Assembly (NCBI GenBank): GCA_937907415.1
Contig: CALCHY010000063.1
Coordinates: 1 to 7,354 of the forward strand
From: an uncultured Trueperaceae bacterium
Lineage (GTDB): Bacteria > Deinococcota > Deinococci > Deinococcales > Trueperaceae
DNA length: 7,354 bases
Direction: 5' to 3'
Below the pieces are notes generated by a model, which saw only the letters and a program-made list of their open reading frames with translations, was not told the DNA's origin and searched no databases. Positions 4,945 through 7,354 of this stretch are shown here, piece by piece. Numbering within the stretch: position 1 is the first letter of the stretch; every line of letters starts with the position of its first letter. The position numbers were made by a program, and so were the translations under genes.

Positions 4945-6099
4945 TCAGTAGACGAACTCGTCGATGTGATACAGCGCCACTTTCGCCGCACCCACGCGCG
5001 CGCGAGCACCAGCCGCCAGCGCGCGGTACTGCGCCTGAGCGGCCTCCTCTCCCAACTGCGCCATTCCTGCAGCGGCGGCGCGTTCGGCGTACGCGGAGCC
5101 GGGATGTTGCACGAACGGCGAGAGGTACACCAGATCGTCTTGGCCAAGGGGCAGCCGCTCGAGCAGCGCGAGGCTGTCTGCCACGTGCGCTGCAGCGAAG
5201 CGTTCACCGCCCACGCCAACCATCAGGATCACGGAGACGCTCAAACCGGCCGCCTTCAGGCACGTGATGAACTCGGCGGCCTCTGCGGCGCTGCCTGGCT
5301 TGTTCAACCAGCTGAGGAGCTCGTCGTGGCCCGTCTCCACCCCGATCGCCACGCGCTTCAGCCCTAGCTCGCGCAGCTCGCGCCACTGCTCGCTGCCCTT
5401 CTTCTCGCCAGAGAACACGTCTACGAAAGCGTTGATGGGGCGCTGAGGGAACGTGGCGCTGGCGGCCTCGAAGAACGGCCGCAGCTTCGAGTTGGCGAGC
5501 ACCAGGGCGTTGCCGTCGGCGAGGAAGATGCTCGAGCGCCCGGCGGCCGCTGCCCCGAGCAGCTCCTTGACGCCGGCGACGTGCGCGACGAAGTCGGCTG
5601 GCTGTCGAATGCGGAACGGCCGGTCTTGGTAGAAGGTGCAGAAAGTACAGCGGTTCCAGCTGCAGCCGAAACTCGCTTGTAGTACTACGGCTTGATACTG
5701 GTCTGGCGGGAGGATGGCGACGGGCTGGTAATAGCGCAGGAAACGCTCGCGCTCAGCGCGTAGCAGCTCGGGTGTCCACGCGAGGATGCGGTCGAGGCGC
5801 GCGCCAAGCTCGTGGTGCTCGCCGGCAGCCTCCACCGCGCCAGCCGTAGCTAAGCGCGCCACCGCCAGGGCTCGGTCGAACAAACGCTCTGCCTCGCCAT
5901 CCTCCACGCGCCAGCGCTGCCGCGCCCCGGCCACGCTGCGCCTACCGAACACCGCGGACGCCAGCGAGCGTTTGAACGTCTCCCCGTCAACGAACCAGTG
6001 AACCGGGCGGCCCTCTAGGTCGAAGCCGACCACCTCGCTGCGGCTAGGGCTGAGCGTGGTGCTTGTCGCATGCACTGTCGCGAGGAACGGTTCACTCAC
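4945..6099 (-). CDS. Radical SAM protein of unknown function with a CX4CX2C cluster motif
   Basis: A 384-residue protein with a GTG start at 6099, chosen because AAGGTGA lies 4 bases upstream. The first 130 or so residues form a distinct N-terminal region. The iron-sulfur motif follows: Cys146, Cys151 and Cys154 in GCSWNRCTFC, which should bind the 4Fe-4S cluster that splits S-adenosylmethionine. The spacing is four residues between the first two cysteines rather than the usual three. Further radical SAM barrel landmarks are the FLADGN segment (in place of the GGE motif), the IGVETGHDELL segment with Glu255, and the strand VSVILMVGVGG. The C-terminal part ends without extra cysteine-rich motifs, so an auxiliary cluster or SPASM domain is unlikely. 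The layout recalls COG1032-like enzymes without the cobalamin domain. Substrate unknown. It is convergent with the kinase operon and divergent from prfC, so the context gives no clue to its job. Confidence 0.9.
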   Translation of the reverse strand: MSEPFLATVHATSTTLSPSRSEVVGFDLEGRPVHWFVDGETFKRSLASAVFGRRSVAGARQRWRVEDGEAERLFDRALAVARLATAGAVEAAGEHHELGARLDRILAWTPELLRAERERFLRYYQPVAILPPDQYQAVVLQASFGCSWNRCTFCTFYQDRPFRIRQPADFVAHVAGVKELLGAAAAGRSSIFLADGNALVLANSKLRPFFEAASATFPQRPINAFVDVFSGEKKGSEQWRELRELGLKRVAIGVETGHDELLSWLNKPGSAAEAAEFITCLKAAGLSVSVILMVGVGGERFAAAHVADSLALLERLPLGQDDLVYLSPFVQHPGSAYAERAAAAGMAQLGEEAAQAQYRALAAGARARVGAAKVALYHIDEFVY

Positions 6100-6103
6100 G
6101 CGG

Positions 6104-6110
6104 TCACCTT
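6104..6110 (-). promoter_or_regulatory. Ribosome binding site of the radical SAM gene
   Basis: On the minus strand AAGGTGA ends 4 bases before the GTG at 6099, the same sequence and spacing as at the response regulator. It fixes the GTG as the start. Confidence 0.7.
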
Positions 6111-6196
6111 ACGGCTGCCAGCGCCCCGCTACGGTCTCGCCAGCACGCAGCCGCGTGGCCGCGACTCGCGCCACCATCCCTTCCGGCTCGACCGAG

Positions 6197-6202
6197 TAGA
6201 CT
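6197..6202 (+). promoter_or_regulatory. Candidate -10 box for a leaderless prfC transcript
   Basis: TAGACT fits the TAnnnT pattern of sigma-70-type -10 boxes and ends 9 bases before the prfC ATG. A standard -10 to +1 distance puts the transcript start at about 6209-6212, on or next to the ATG. The first three bases are also an in-frame TAG stop, and no purine-rich ribosome binding site lies between it and the ATG. No clear -35 box is visible. Confidence 0.5.
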
Positions 6203-6211
6203 GGCTCCCGC

Positions 6212-7354
<1,143 letters not shown>

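Overview
The window is a GC-rich, tightly packed bacterial chromosome segment with seven protein genes, two of them cut by the window edges. I see no RNA gene, mobile element or CRISPR array. The gene content suggests a Deinococcota-like bacterium, possibly related to Truepera. The reasons are a bacillithiol-pathway deacetylase in a very GC-rich, non-Bacillus context, and a TAnnnT promoter box placed so close to prfC that its mRNA would be essentially leaderless. This assignment is inference; the window has no rRNA or other marker that would settle it.

Layout. Positions 1-939 hold the end of a YojF-family gene overlapping bshB2, the pair found together in Bacillus subtilis (yojF-yojG); BshB2 makes the amino-sugar precursor of bacillithiol. 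A convergent gene (942-1763, minus) ends 2 bp from bshB2 and encodes an eight-helix membrane protein with a long Pro/Ala/acidic tail. A 166-bp divergent promoter region follows, and then a plus-strand operon of three overlapping genes: a NarL/LiaR-type response regulator (1930-2574), a LiaS/NarX-type histidine kinase with HAMP and GAF domains (2564-4150), and a second eight-helix membrane protein (4147-4833). The two membrane proteins look like paralogs over their whole membrane part, so the two-component system is bracketed by a related pair. A convergent radical SAM gene (4945-6099, minus) and a divergent prfC (6212 to the right edge, peptide chain release factor 3) complete the window.

How the genes may work together. 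The kinase has almost no extracytoplasmic domain. That fits kinases of the LiaS/VraS kind, which rely on a membrane partner such as LiaF to sense envelope stress. The 4-bp overlap of the second membrane gene with the kinase gene, and the divergent paralog across the shared promoter region, make the four genes (942-4833) a candidate envelope-sensing module. One membrane protein could be the kinase partner and the other a regulated output. This is the most interesting part of the window; the partner and output roles are inferred from layout and similarity, not shown.
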